The notes under the pieces are model-generated. The model was not told where the DNA came from. It saw nothing but the letters and a program-made list of their open reading frames with translations, and made no database searches. The position numbers and the translations under genes were made by a program. From the NCBI GenBank assembly GCA_900549855.1, contig URPS01000017.1:1-42422 (forward strand): DNA of 42,422 nucleotides, given 5' to 3'. Below are positions 23,500-31,746 of this stretch, one piece after another; the stretch's first letter is position 1; every line of letters begins with the position of its first letter. Source of the stretch: an uncultured bacterium. Lineage in GTDB: Bacteria > Cyanobacteriota > Vampirovibrionia > Gastranaerophilales > Gastranaerophilaceae.

Positions 23500-25323
23500 T
23501 TAGATAGTTGCTTCTTGTTTTTTAAATTGCATTTCATATAATGCACGATATTGACCATTTTCAATATTCATCAATTGTTCGTGATTCCCTAATTCTACCA
23601 ACTCACCTTCATTTATAACAGCAATCCTATCAGCATTTCTGATAGTAGATAATCTGTGAGCAATTACAAAGACCGTCTTATTTTGTATTAAATTATCCAA
23701 CGCTTTTTGCACAACAGCTTCAGACTTATTATCAAGAGCAGATGTTGCCTCATCTAGAATAACAATTGGCGCATTCTTAATCATTGCCCTAGCAATAGCA
23801 ATTCGCTGCCTTTGACCACCGGAAAGCGTAACTCCACGTTCTCCCAGTTCTGTATCCAAACCATCAGGTAATTCTTCCATCATTTCCTGCAAATGCGCTG
23901 ATTCTACAGCTTCCATAAGTTCAGCTTCTGTTGCATCCGGATTACCCATCATTATATTTTCTCTAATAGTACCGGAAAATAGGAAATTATCTTGGAATAC
24001 AATCGCAATATGACTTCTTAGAGAATGTAAACTTATATCTCTAATATCGATACCGTCGATTGTAATAGAGCCGGAATTTACATCATAAAATCGTGGAATT
24101 AAGTTTACCAAAGTCGATTTTCCACCTCCGGAATTTCCAACTATAGCCAATGTTTCGTTTTTATTGATACTCAATGATAAATTCTTTAACACAGGATGAT
24201 TTTCAACATATTCAAAATTAACATTATTGAACTCAACTTTGTTTTCCAAACTCTTCAAAGTAATTGCATCTTTTTTATCACAAATTTTTGCTCTCAAATC
24301 AAATAATTCAAACACACGCCCCATTGCAACAAAAATATTTTGGATATTAGTAAGAGTGTTACCTAAAGTTTTTACCGGCTTATAAAGCAGCAATAATGAA
24401 GTTACAAACGAAGCAAAGGCACCCGCTGTCATTTGTCCTGACGTAATCAAATGAGTACCGTAAGCTAAAACTCCAGCGATACCACAAGATGCAATAACAT
24501 ACATAAGAGGACTCATCCAAGCAGAACGCTTTGTTAATGACATATTAACATTAAAAGACTCCAAAACTTGATCTCTAAAATATTTTTCTTGTCTGTCTTG
24601 AAGTTCATATGCTGCCATAACTTTATTGCCATTATAAGTTTCATTGATATTAGTAGTAATGTTACCACCAATCACCATATTCTTGTTAGATGCAGATTTA
24701 ATTCGTTTTCTAATTAATGCAACCGGAACAAATGCTACACATAGGACAATTACACCAATTACAGCTAATTTCCAAGAACTGTACAACATAACAGCTACAA
24801 GACCCAATGCTCCAAATAAACTTGTTGTAATTGTTTTAATTTGATCTACAATGCCGGAAGATGCTGTTTGAGGGTCATTCATATATCTTGAAATAACGAT
24901 ACCTGATGGATTTTCGTCAAAGAATTGCGGGTCCATATAGATTAGCATATGGAACAAATCCATTTTTACATCGTTTGTAATCCTTTGGCTTGTCCACGCA
25001 GAAATATAGTCATTCAAATATCTCAAAACACCTTGAAAAGCAGCAAAAAGAATTACACCAAATGGTATAATAAACGCAAAAAGCTGCCAAGTTAACGTAA
25101 ATTCATGTCCTAATAAATGAAATACCCAATCTTGTTTTCCAACTACATAATCAAGATAAGGTTTTAGCGCAAACGCTGTTACACCATCCAACAGGCCTAG
25201 TGGAATTGCAACTAAAAAGCCACAAATTATTCTAAACATATATGGTTTAATATATGGAAAAATACGTGATAATAACCATCCGTACTTAAAAGAGTTTTGC
25301 GCTGATGTGCTACTTAATTTCAT
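23500..25323 (-). CDS. msbA: ABC exporter of the MsbA lipid A flippase type
   Basis: A 607-residue half-transporter with fused membrane and ATPase domains. Six membrane helices occupy residues about 25-320. The ATPase domain has Walker A GNSGGGKST, Q-loop IAIVFQDNFLF, signature LSGGQRQRIAIARA, Walker B IVILDEATSALD and H-loop IAHRLST, all intact, so it should be an active homodimer. MsbA flips core-lipid A across the inner membrane; the lpxI-lpxB pair only 1.8 kb away supports that job, though export of another lipid-linked or peptide cargo is not excluded. It is monocistronic and divergent from the DUF488 gene. Confidence 0.85.
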   Translation of the reverse strand: MKLSSTSAQNSFKYGWLLSRIFPYIKPYMFRIICGFLVAIPLGLLDGVTAFALKPYLDYVVGKQDWVFHLLGHEFTLTWQLFAFIIPFGVILFAAFQGVLRYLNDYISAWTSQRITNDVKMDLFHMLIYMDPQFFDENPSGIVISRYMNDPQTASSGIVDQIKTITTSLFGALGLVAVMLYSSWKLAVIGVIVLCVAFVPVALIRKRIKSASNKNMVIGGNITTNINETYNGNKVMAAYELQDRQEKYFRDQVLESFNVNMSLTKRSAWMSPLMYVIASCGIAGVLAYGTHLITSGQMTAGAFASFVTSLLLLYKPVKTLGNTLTNIQNIFVAMGRVFELFDLRAKICDKKDAITLKSLENKVEFNNVNFEYVENHPVLKNLSLSINKNETLAIVGNSGGGKSTLVNLIPRFYDVNSGSITIDGIDIRDISLHSLRSHIAIVFQDNFLFSGTIRENIMMGNPDATEAELMEAVESAHLQEMMEELPDGLDTELGERGVTLSGGQRQRIAIARAMIKNAPIVILDEATSALDNKSEAVVQKALDNLIQNKTVFVIAHRLSTIRNADRIAVINEGELVELGNHEQLMNIENGQYRALYEMQFKKQEATI

Positions 25324-25401
25324 TCTATATAATCCCTCTTATACTCCCTCGCTTACTTCATTGTACCATCAAAATACTCAACTGCAAAAAGATTGTTACA
25401 A

Positions 25402-25447
25402 TTGACCAGCAAGGTAATACATTTTGTAAAAATAATAGTTTAGGATT
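25402..25447 (+). promoter_or_regulatory. Possible promoter of the DUF488 gene
   Basis: TTGACC at 25402-25407 is a good -35 hexamer; 17 bases later stands TGTAAA, a poor -10. AGGATT just before the ATG is the likely ribosome site. Confidence 0.3.
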
Positions 25448-25452
25448 ATTTT

Positions 25453-25809
25453 ATGAATACTCTTAAAATTAAACGTGTTTATGAAATTCCTTCAAAAACG
25501 GATGGTATAAGAATTCTTGTTGATAGATTGTGGCCACGAGGTGTATCTAAAAAAGATGCCCAAATCGATATTTGGGACAAAGATATAGCCCCAAGTCCGG
25601 ATTTGCGTATATGGTTTGGACATAAAGCCGAAAAAATTGAAGAATTCAGTAAAAAATATCAAGAAGAACTTCAATATAAGACTAATGAACTTAAAGAAAT
25701 AAAAAACATGCTCAAAAAATCAAATGTGACATTAATTTATGCAGCAAAAGACCCCAAAATCAATCATGCAATTGTGTTGATGAAATATTTAGAAGATTTT
25801 AAACAATAA
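25453..25809 (+). CDS. DUF488 family protein (YeaO-like)
   Basis: A 118-residue small cytoplasmic protein of the DUF488 family. Landmarks are KRVYEIPSKTDGIRILVDRLWPRGVSK (residues 7-33), IDIWDKDIAPSPDLRIWFGH and the C-terminal VTLIYAAKDPKINHAIVL. The family has no established biochemical role. Length is typical. It stops three bases before the end of the convergent minus-strand gene, without an obvious terminator. Confidence 0.85.
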   Translation: MNTLKIKRVYEIPSKTDGIRILVDRLWPRGVSKKDAQIDIWDKDIAPSPDLRIWFGHKAEKIEEFSKKYQEELQYKTNELKEIKNMLKKSNVTLIYAAKDPKINHAIVLMKYLEDFKQ

Positions 25810-25812
25810 AAT

Positions 25813-26064
25813 TCACACAAAATAAGATAGAAACTCTTTGTATACACTTTCCACAACCTTTGTAATCGTATCGATTAAACTCTTATCAATTTCAGCACTC
25901 TCTAATTGCTGTCTATAAAAATCTTCATCGATTTCTGACATTTTTTGCTTTTGAGTTTTTGCACTTACAATATAGTGCTCTTGCTTTTGACGTAATGCAG
26001 TTCCTTTGCAAAGTTTCTTTGCTGCTGCAAAATCATAATATTTATTAATACGTTGAATGTTCAT
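25813..26064 (-). CDS. Small unrecognised basic protein
   Basis: An 83-residue protein from the ATG at 26064 (the frame is open a further 21 codons). It reads as two helical parts: a basic N-terminal half (YYDFAAAKKLCKGTALRQKQ) and an acidic C-terminal half (SEIDEDFYRQQLESAEIDKS). No membrane segment. There is no clear Shine-Dalgarno sequence; TATATT about ten bases upstream may be a -10 box, implying a near-leaderless message. No family recognised; the gene itself is only fairly likely. Confidence 0.4.
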   Translation of the reverse strand: MNIQRINKYYDFAAAKKLCKGTALRQKQEHYIVSAKTQKQKMSEIDEDFYRQQLESAEIDKSLIDTITKVVESVYKEFLSYFV

Positions 26065-26149
26065 ACATATTGTAATATAACACAAGGTTTGATTATTTGT
26101 AACAAATAGATTGAGTATATTTAGCAATATTATAAATTATAAAATGACT

Positions 26150-26351
26150 TTTGATATATTTCCCTTCTGTTACTAATATCATTATACATTCCTTCTTCTT
26201 GAATGTTTTTTCTCTCTGTATTTTAATGCCGCCATTAATCTGTTTTATGCTTGTAATTCCCTCGAAATTGAAGCTACATGAACATTTGCTGTATGAAAAC
26301 TAATATTTTGCAAAGTAGTTCTAAGACATCTTTTTCTCGATTTGTAAACAT
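26150..26351 (-). pseudogene. Decayed LuxR-type HTH gene fragment
   Basis: On the minus strand ATG 26351 opens MFTNREKDVLELLCK, the usual start of a LuxR/FixJ HTH domain, then runs to TAG at 26274. In a second frame the text continues HTANVHVASISRELQA, the normal recognition-helix end of the same domain, followed in a third frame by KQINGGIKIQREK. About ten residues of the helix pair are missing at the junction. I read this as a frameshifted, partly deleted response-regulator remnant. The match is from motif memory only. Confidence 0.4.
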
Positions 26352-26355
26352 ATAA

Positions 26356-27207
26356 TTATTTAAAAATATTAATTACCTCCGATTTAATTCCAAAATCTAA
26401 ATCTTCAGAAAACTTTGTCTTTTCTCCATCAATATGGGCTAAGCAATAGTGATTTTTAATTTTAAAATCCTTTGCTTTGATATACTCTGCTATTTGTGAA
26501 TTTGTTTTTATGTTCAATAAAATTTTTAAAAATTCAATGAAAAACAGTATAGGATTTTGCGTTTTTAGTATAAAAATATCAAACAATCCGTCATCTAACT
26601 TTGCTTCCTTTGCAATCGAAAATAAATTCCGATACATATTTCCAGCGTTTGCAATAATGATACAAGAAGCCTTAATCGTTCGCATTTCATTATCTATAAT
26701 TACCGAATATTCTTTATTTTTAAGTCTTAGAGCAAAAATTATTCCGGCAATCAAGTAGGCAAAATATCCAAATTTGTTCTTTAATGATTGAGGAGTTTTT
26801 CCTATGATATCTGCATCATATCCAAGTCCGCATCTAAGTGCAGAAAGCTTGTTGTTAACAGTTATTACATCTATTTTGGTAATATTTTCTTGCTTAATTA
26901 TTTTTAGAGCATTTGTTATATTATTTATCCCAAAATTGGCTGCCAACAAATTTGCGGTGCCGGTTGGAATTATCCCCAGAGTTTTATTTGTATTAACTAA
27001 ATATGGCAAAACCTTATTAACCGTTCCATCTCCTCCCACAACAAGAATTGTGTCAAAGGTTTCCATATCAACATCTTGCAATTCATCAATAGTTATAAAT
27101 TGAAAACGAGTATGTTTTTTTAAAAGTAATGTCTGTATCTTTTGCCTGTATTTTATTGCTCGTTTTCTTCCGGCACTAAAATTTGATACAACAAGAACGT
27201 TATTCAT
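26356..27207 (-). CDS. Diacylglycerol/lipid kinase family protein (DAGK catalytic domain)
   Basis: A 283-residue soluble lipid kinase related to DgkB/YegS. It transfers phosphate from ATP to a lipid alcohol such as diacylglycerol. The nucleotide-binding loop is VVGGDGTVNKVLPYL (GGDGT at 58-62), followed by GIIPTGTANLLAANFGI (PTGTAN at 81-86), and the second domain has ALRCGLGYDADIIG and LDDGLFDIFIL. It is the last gene of the long minus-strand run and overlaps the PAP2 gene by eight bases. A kinase and a phosphatase acting on the same class of lipid side by side suggest recycling of diacylglycerol or undecaprenyl phosphate; the true substrate is not visible. Confidence 0.87.
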   Translation of the reverse strand: MNNVLVVSNFSAGRKRAIKYRQKIQTLLLKKHTRFQFITIDELQDVDMETFDTILVVGGDGTVNKVLPYLVNTNKTLGIIPTGTANLLAANFGINNITNALKIIKQENITKIDVITVNNKLSALRCGLGYDADIIGKTPQSLKNKFGYFAYLIAGIIFALRLKNKEYSVIIDNEMRTIKASCIIIANAGNMYRNLFSIAKEAKLDDGLFDIFILKTQNPILFFIEFLKILLNIKTNSQIAEYIKAKDFKIKNHYCLAHIDGEKTKFSEDLDFGIKSEVINIFK

Positions 27208-27811
27208 TATCTACTCCTTTTGAAAAAAGTTTTGTATAAATAGATAACAAAAATACCCCCAATAAATACGCACCAATTACATCTGTCGGATTATGAACCC
27301 CAAGCCAAACTCTTGAAAATCCGACAAACAAAATCCATATTACAGAAAAGATGATACCTAAATATCGCCACACTTTGTTTTTACAATAATTATGAATAAA
27401 ATAAATTACCATTCCCCACAAGCAAATTGTAACCAAGCTATGACTTGAAACATAACTAAAACTATGCGGATGAATTGCAAGTTGCATTTCAAATGGTGGT
27501 CTTGGTCGATGAACAAGTGGTTTAATTATACAGTTTAAAAGAAATGTTACTAGTGGGATTGAACATAAAAAGATAATTGATTTATATTCTCTTTTCTTGA
27601 AAAACCAAATGCTCCCAACAATCAATGGTAGAGCAATCATTGCTGAATACAGTTTGCAATCAGGAAGTAACGGAATCCACAAAGGCAGATTTTTCAAAAC
27701 ACTTTGCAAATGCAAAATGAAAGCCTTGTCCCATAAATCAATTATGGGACAAGATTTCACGATTATTGAAAAAATTATAAATATTGCAAGTAGCAATGAA
27801 GTTTTTTTCAT
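27200..27811 (-). CDS. PAP2 family lipid phosphatase
   Basis: A 203-residue integral membrane phosphatase. The three family motifs are present: KPLVHRPRP (Lys97 to Pro105), SYVSSH (His124), and SRVWLGVHNPTD (Ser166-Arg167, His173, Asp177). Around them are five or six membrane helices. Such enzymes dephosphorylate phosphatidic acid, undecaprenyl pyrophosphate or lipid A. Start: ATG 27811 is one base past the upstream stop (TAATATG), so translation is coupled to the radical SAM gene; the frame extends 32 codons further upstream inside that gene but those residues are not membrane-like. Motif 2 has Ser for the usual Gly (SSH, not SGH). Confidence 0.87.
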   Translation of the reverse strand: MKKTSLLLAIFIIFSIIVKSCPIIDLWDKAFILHLQSVLKNLPLWIPLLPDCKLYSAMIALPLIVGSIWFFKKREYKSIIFLCSIPLVTFLLNCIIKPLVHRPRPPFEMQLAIHPHSFSYVSSHSLVTICLWGMVIYFIHNYCKNKVWRYLGIIFSVIWILFVGFSRVWLGVHNPTDVIGAYLLGVFLLSIYTKLFSKGVDNE

Positions 27812-27812
27812 A

Positions 27813-29327
27813 TTATTTTCCACAACCTGCACAATGTCCTGAACATTTGTGTTTAGGTTTTTCTTTTGAGCAGAAATTATCTCTATCAACGTAATATTCG
27901 CCTTCAAGAGGGAAAATTGTCATCCAAAGATTATTTCTCCAATCCTCATCAAGAATTTCTTTAACTTCTTCTGAATACTTGTCGATTTCAGAAGTGATTT
28001 TAGGATCAGTCAAATACGCAGCCGCATTTTCGTGAGTTTCATAAGGCTTGAATTCTTGATAATATTTTCTCAAAACGTCTGGTCTATCTACTATCATACA
28101 AGGTCTTAACATATTCCCGTCTTCGTAAGGAATACCATCTCTAATGGCTTTCATAAACGGAGCCGCAAGAGCTTCTGTAAGAGTACAATTCTTAACGTTA
28201 TGTGTTGCCAAATGAACAAATGTACAAGGTTCAACATCTCCATTCGGGTTAACGTGAACATATTGTCTTCCGCCCGCAATACAACCCATCATTTCAGGAC
28301 CGTCACCCCAGAAATCAACTGTCATCATAGGAAGTGTATTTCTTGCGTTGTAAACTGCTTTCAAAATTTGTTGTCTTTGCTTTGCGTTAGGAACTAAACT
28401 TACGTCCGGACTATCACCAACTGGAACATAGTGGAAGAACCAAGACCACAAACAGCCTTTGTCTGATAACATTTTCATGAATTCATCTGATGTTACCTCG
28501 TCACAGCTTTTTGATGTTGCCGTAATACTTGCACCAAAGAATACACCTGCTTCTCGCAACATATCCATTTTTTGCATTACCATATCAAAGCAACCTTCAC
28601 CACGAACAGCATCGTTATCTTCTTTTAATCCCCATAGAGAAAACATTGGGTGAACGTTTCCTAATTTTTGGAGTTTTTTTACAACTTTTTCTGTAATTAA
28701 TGAGCCGTTTGTGAAGGTAATAAACGCACAATCATTAAATTCTTCCGCAAGTTCCAAGAACTCTTTTCTAGCAAAAGGTTCGCCACCAACAACAGGGATA
28801 ATGTGAATACCCATAACATCTCGAGCTTCGGTGAAGATTTCTCTCCATTTTTCTTTTGAAATATCGTCATTTACATTGTACTCGTGAGCCCAACAACCTT
28901 TACAATGGAAATTACATCTTTTAGTGATTGAAGATAATAAAACTGTAGGTGGGAAAAATCCGTTCTTTTCGTTGAATTCAGAGCGTTTTCTTAGATTGTC
29001 ACCATAATATCCGTTTACAAAGAAGTTTTTAATCCATTTGTTACGACAGTTTGGGTGTAATTCTGTCAAAATCTTTTTCCACCACAAAAGATGCGGATGT
29101 TCTGATTCAAATAACCATTGCATTCTTCTTGCGTGATTAATTCCGCCTTTAGAACCTGCAATTTTTTCAAAGATTTTTGCAAGGTTGATAAGTTTTTGCT
29201 TGCTGTAATGCTTGCCCAAATAATTTAATGTTTGGTCAATCACAAAGTTATTAAATTTAAGTTTTAATCCGTCAAAACAGCCCATAGAATTTGACTGCCA
29301 AGCAGTTGATTGTTTTTCTACTCTCAT
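27813..29327 (-). CDS. Radical SAM/SPASM-type protein with Cys-rich tail
   Basis: A 504-residue radical SAM enzyme. The iron-sulfur cluster motif CNFHCKGC (Cys138, Cys142, Cys145) is followed by GGEPF and a TIM-barrel. An extra 120-residue N-terminal part (FDGLKLKFNNFVIDQTL...) is helical and unrecognised. Further cysteines in CIAGGRQYVHVNPNGDVEPC resemble SPASM ligands for a second cluster. The very C-terminus, CSKEKPKHKCSGHCAGCGK, is a compact Cys-rich motif able to bind metal or an extra cluster. Ribosome site GGTAGGA precedes the ATG. It sits between Wzz and the PAP2/lipid kinase pair, all same strand. Reaction unknown; a lipid or glycan modification is conceivable. Confidence 0.82.
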   Translation of the reverse strand: MRVEKQSTAWQSNSMGCFDGLKLKFNNFVIDQTLNYLGKHYSKQKLINLAKIFEKIAGSKGGINHARRMQWLFESEHPHLLWWKKILTELHPNCRNKWIKNFFVNGYYGDNLRKRSEFNEKNGFFPPTVLLSSITKRCNFHCKGCWAHEYNVNDDISKEKWREIFTEARDVMGIHIIPVVGGEPFARKEFLELAEEFNDCAFITFTNGSLITEKVVKKLQKLGNVHPMFSLWGLKEDNDAVRGEGCFDMVMQKMDMLREAGVFFGASITATSKSCDEVTSDEFMKMLSDKGCLWSWFFHYVPVGDSPDVSLVPNAKQRQQILKAVYNARNTLPMMTVDFWGDGPEMMGCIAGGRQYVHVNPNGDVEPCTFVHLATHNVKNCTLTEALAAPFMKAIRDGIPYEDGNMLRPCMIVDRPDVLRKYYQEFKPYETHENAAAYLTDPKITSEIDKYSEEVKEILDEDWRNNLWMTIFPLEGEYYVDRDNFCSKEKPKHKCSGHCAGCGK

Positions 29328-29339
29328 TTCCTACCCTTT

Positions 29340-30704
29340 CTATACGAGAACTTCATTTAATATATTTTTATTCATTTCTTGAATCATTTTCTTAACTTGC
29401 TTGTACAATTTCGCATCAGTTTTATTAACTGTTGCAAAAATTATTACATCATCGGAATTCTGAATCCCAGTTACAAATTCTTTTGAAATATCCCCGCGAA
29501 TCATGTTGAGATTGCTAAAATCTTTCAGACTTTCTAGAACTTTTCGTGAAATTTGCTCGAATACAACGAGCGAAATATTTTTATCTTGGTTTGCAAGAAG
29601 AACCATTTTTAAATCTGTCAAATCATTTTCAACATTGTAGATAACATTTTCTCCAAGCATTGAGTATGTAAGCTTTTTGTCGGTGTTTTCCGCAAAAATC
29701 ACTGTGATTAATGAAGCGATTACACCGAACACAATTCCTAACAAAATGTTTGTGAAAAGTTTTGGTGAAGTTTGTTCATATTCTTGCAATTGTCTTGGCT
29801 CTTTTAAAACGATAACTTTTGAAGACTCTGACATCTGATCAACAAGTTTTGCCCATTCCAATTTTGAAGAAAGGGCTGCGACTTTTTCTGCATCTTCGCG
29901 TAATCTCATTTCAGACTTAACTCCGCTGACATATTGTCCTTGAATACCTGACATTGCTTTTTGTGCTGATTTTGAGATAGAACTCAATGCCGCAAGTCCG
30001 CCTGAACCGCTTACGGCTGTAGACGGCAAACCGCTAACACTGTTCATTTTGCTGTTCAAATCTGCTTTTGCTTTTAAGTATTCTGATTCAATAATCTTTT
30101 TGTCTGATTTGGATTTTGTAGTGTTGATTTCTTTGTTTAATTCCAAATAGTGTACGATTATTGAGTTTACTACGTTGTAGGCAAGTTCACGGTCTTTGTT
30201 TTTGTATTCAATGGTAACAACGTTTGTGCCTTTTTTGTTTTCAAACGAGATTCCTTTTTTTAGGAATTTTTCGGTGGTTAAGTATTGACCTGTTTTCTTG
30301 GTCGGAATTATTCCGAAAAGTTTTTTGAATCTTAGGTCGTTGTCTTGGATAACTTTGTCGATAACGAGCGGTGATTGCATAAGCTCGATATCGTTGGCTA
30401 AAGTTCCACTGCCGGACATAAGCGCTGCCATTCCGCCACCGGCGCCGAGTTCGGAGATAACGTATGGGTTAATCTCAGCCATGTTGGAGTTATTTGATTT
30501 GTTGATGTATAAATCCGCATCAACTTTGTATTTTTTAGGTAAGACGAATGTTAGTAAAATAAATAATGATAAAACCGCAATAAATACTTTTGTTATAAGA
30601 AATTTTCTACTCCAAAGAGCAAAAAATATCTTTTTCAAGTCAATAGTTAATTCTTCGTCTAATTCGTCCTGTGAACTGCAATAAATAATTTGTTTTTCTT
30701 CCAT
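29340..30704 (-). CDS. wzz: Polysaccharide chain-length determinant (Wzz/BY-kinase adaptor family)
   Basis: A 454-residue polysaccharide co-polymerase. Two membrane helices at about 37-55 and 318-338 flank a large periplasmic part, with the Wzz N-domain at 20-125 and a helical region with a Gly/Ser-rich break (VSGLPSTAVSGSGGLAAL). The proline motif LKEPRQLQEYEQTSPKL precedes the second helix. The cytoplasmic C-terminal 115 residues look like the end of a tyrosine (BY) kinase domain (DDVIIFATVNKTDAKLYKQVKK) but have no P-loop, so kinase activity is not expected from this chain. Works with Wzy and the SLBB export protein. GAAGGAGA is the ribosome site; TATACT at 30781-30786 (minus strand) may be its promoter. 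Confidence 0.82.
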   Translation of the reverse strand: MEEKQIIYCSSQDELDEELTIDLKKIFFALWSRKFLITKVFIAVLSLFILLTFVLPKKYKVDADLYINKSNNSNMAEINPYVISELGAGGGMAALMSGSGTLANDIELMQSPLVIDKVIQDNDLRFKKLFGIIPTKKTGQYLTTEKFLKKGISFENKKGTNVVTIEYKNKDRELAYNVVNSIIVHYLELNKEINTTKSKSDKKIIESEYLKAKADLNSKMNSVSGLPSTAVSGSGGLAALSSISKSAQKAMSGIQGQYVSGVKSEMRLREDAEKVAALSSKLEWAKLVDQMSESSKVIVLKEPRQLQEYEQTSPKLFTNILLGIVFGVIASLITVIFAENTDKKLTYSMLGENVIYNVENDLTDLKMVLLANQDKNISLVVFEQISRKVLESLKDFSNLNMIRGDISKEFVTGIQNSDDVIIFATVNKTDAKLYKQVKKMIQEMNKNILNEVLV

Positions 30705-30812
30705 TCTTTCTCCTTCATATATTTTCTGATTGTTTATAAAATATTTTCCTGTTATGCAAGCTAATTTTGTTCTGTTTTTTAGTATAATAATTTCTTTTTG
30801 TTTATTATGTTA

Positions 30813-31736
30813 TTAGTTTAAATCTTTTGTTTTTATTACATAAGTTTTGAATAAGTATAAAATATCATTGCTATTATTTAAAGTAGCAAGAGTGTTATCC
30901 ATTTTCGATTGTATTTTCAATATTTCATCTGCGGAAATTTCATCATTCGTAATAATTACGATATAAATACAAAGATTCTGCTTTGGATAATTTGTTTTAT
31001 AAAAGTTAACATATTTTTTTATATGCTCATACATACAATTACAAACATTAGAACTAAAAAATTTAACTTCCAGCAAACAGTCAATATTAGGATATGTTTT
31101 TATAGCATCAGGATATATAGGAGGTACCCCTTTTGCAGTGATTTTCATTTCTGAGTCAAATGGGATGTTTAATTCCCTGCAAAAATAATTTACAGCTCGC
31201 TTTTCAATATTGGGACCGATAATTCCTTCTCTTAAATAAGGTTGCCATTCAACTTTTTTCATTGGAGTTACTTTTCCTTTTCTCGCTTTATCTGAAAAAC
31301 AAATTTCTGTTTCTCTTTTTTTATCTTCTTTTTCCTTGTTTGTCATTGGCTGTTCTTTCTTACCACTAAAACATTCTTTTATAAAAATTTCTAAATTTTT
31401 ATTTATCAAGCCAAAATTGTATGCAATCAGTACTATTACGGCAAAGTAACACCACCCATAATCTGATTTCAAAGCTAAACCTAGAACAAAAATATAGCCT
31501 ATAACGATTACAACATTAACCTTATTATCTTTTAAATATTTTAAGAATTGGATTAAAGTGATAATAACCAAAGTTATTGCAGTAATTCCATGCCAGTATT
31601 TTGAAACTATATTCATCACCAATACAAGGTTATTCCATAAAACTTTATAGTAAAAAATACTGGCAACCAAAATAGTTATCAATAATAACATTAGGTACCA
31701 CTTAATTTTTATTGCTTTTTTATTTTCGTGCTCCAC
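30813..31736 (-). CDS. Membrane protein with PD-(D/E)xK nuclease-like C-terminal domain
   Basis: A 307-residue protein without a family name I can give. Four hydrophobic segments fill residues 13-112. A highly charged linker (KKEQPMTNKEKEDKKRE) leads to a soluble domain (165-300). There, an N-terminal helix with Glu178 (GPNIEKRAVNYFCREL), Asp210 (YPDAIK), and a strand ending in LLEVKFF (Glu223-x-Lys225) reproduce the spacing of the PD-(D/E)xK fold found in restriction and repair nucleases. Two Cys (VCNC at 231-234) lie after it. It is inserted between Wzx and Wzz in the polysaccharide locus, ten bases from wzx. The nuclease reading is inference; the fold could have lost activity. Confidence 0.55.
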   Translation of the reverse strand: MEHENKKAIKIKWYLMLLLITILVASIFYYKVLWNNLVLVMNIVSKYWHGITAITLVIITLIQFLKYLKDNKVNVVIVIGYIFVLGLALKSDYGWCYFAVIVLIAYNFGLINKNLEIFIKECFSGKKEQPMTNKEKEDKKRETEICFSDKARKGKVTPMKKVEWQPYLREGIIGPNIEKRAVNYFCRELNIPFDSEMKITAKGVPPIYPDAIKTYPNIDCLLEVKFFSSNVCNCMYEHIKKYVNFYKTNYPKQNLCIYIVIITNDEISADEILKIQSKMDNTLATLNNSNDILYLFKTYVIKTKDLN

Positions 31737-31746
31737 TCGTTCTCCT

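Noticed and set aside
27812..27907. Longer PAP2 protein starting 32 codons upstream
   Set aside because: It would lie inside the end of the radical SAM gene; the TAATATG junction gives a natural coupled start.
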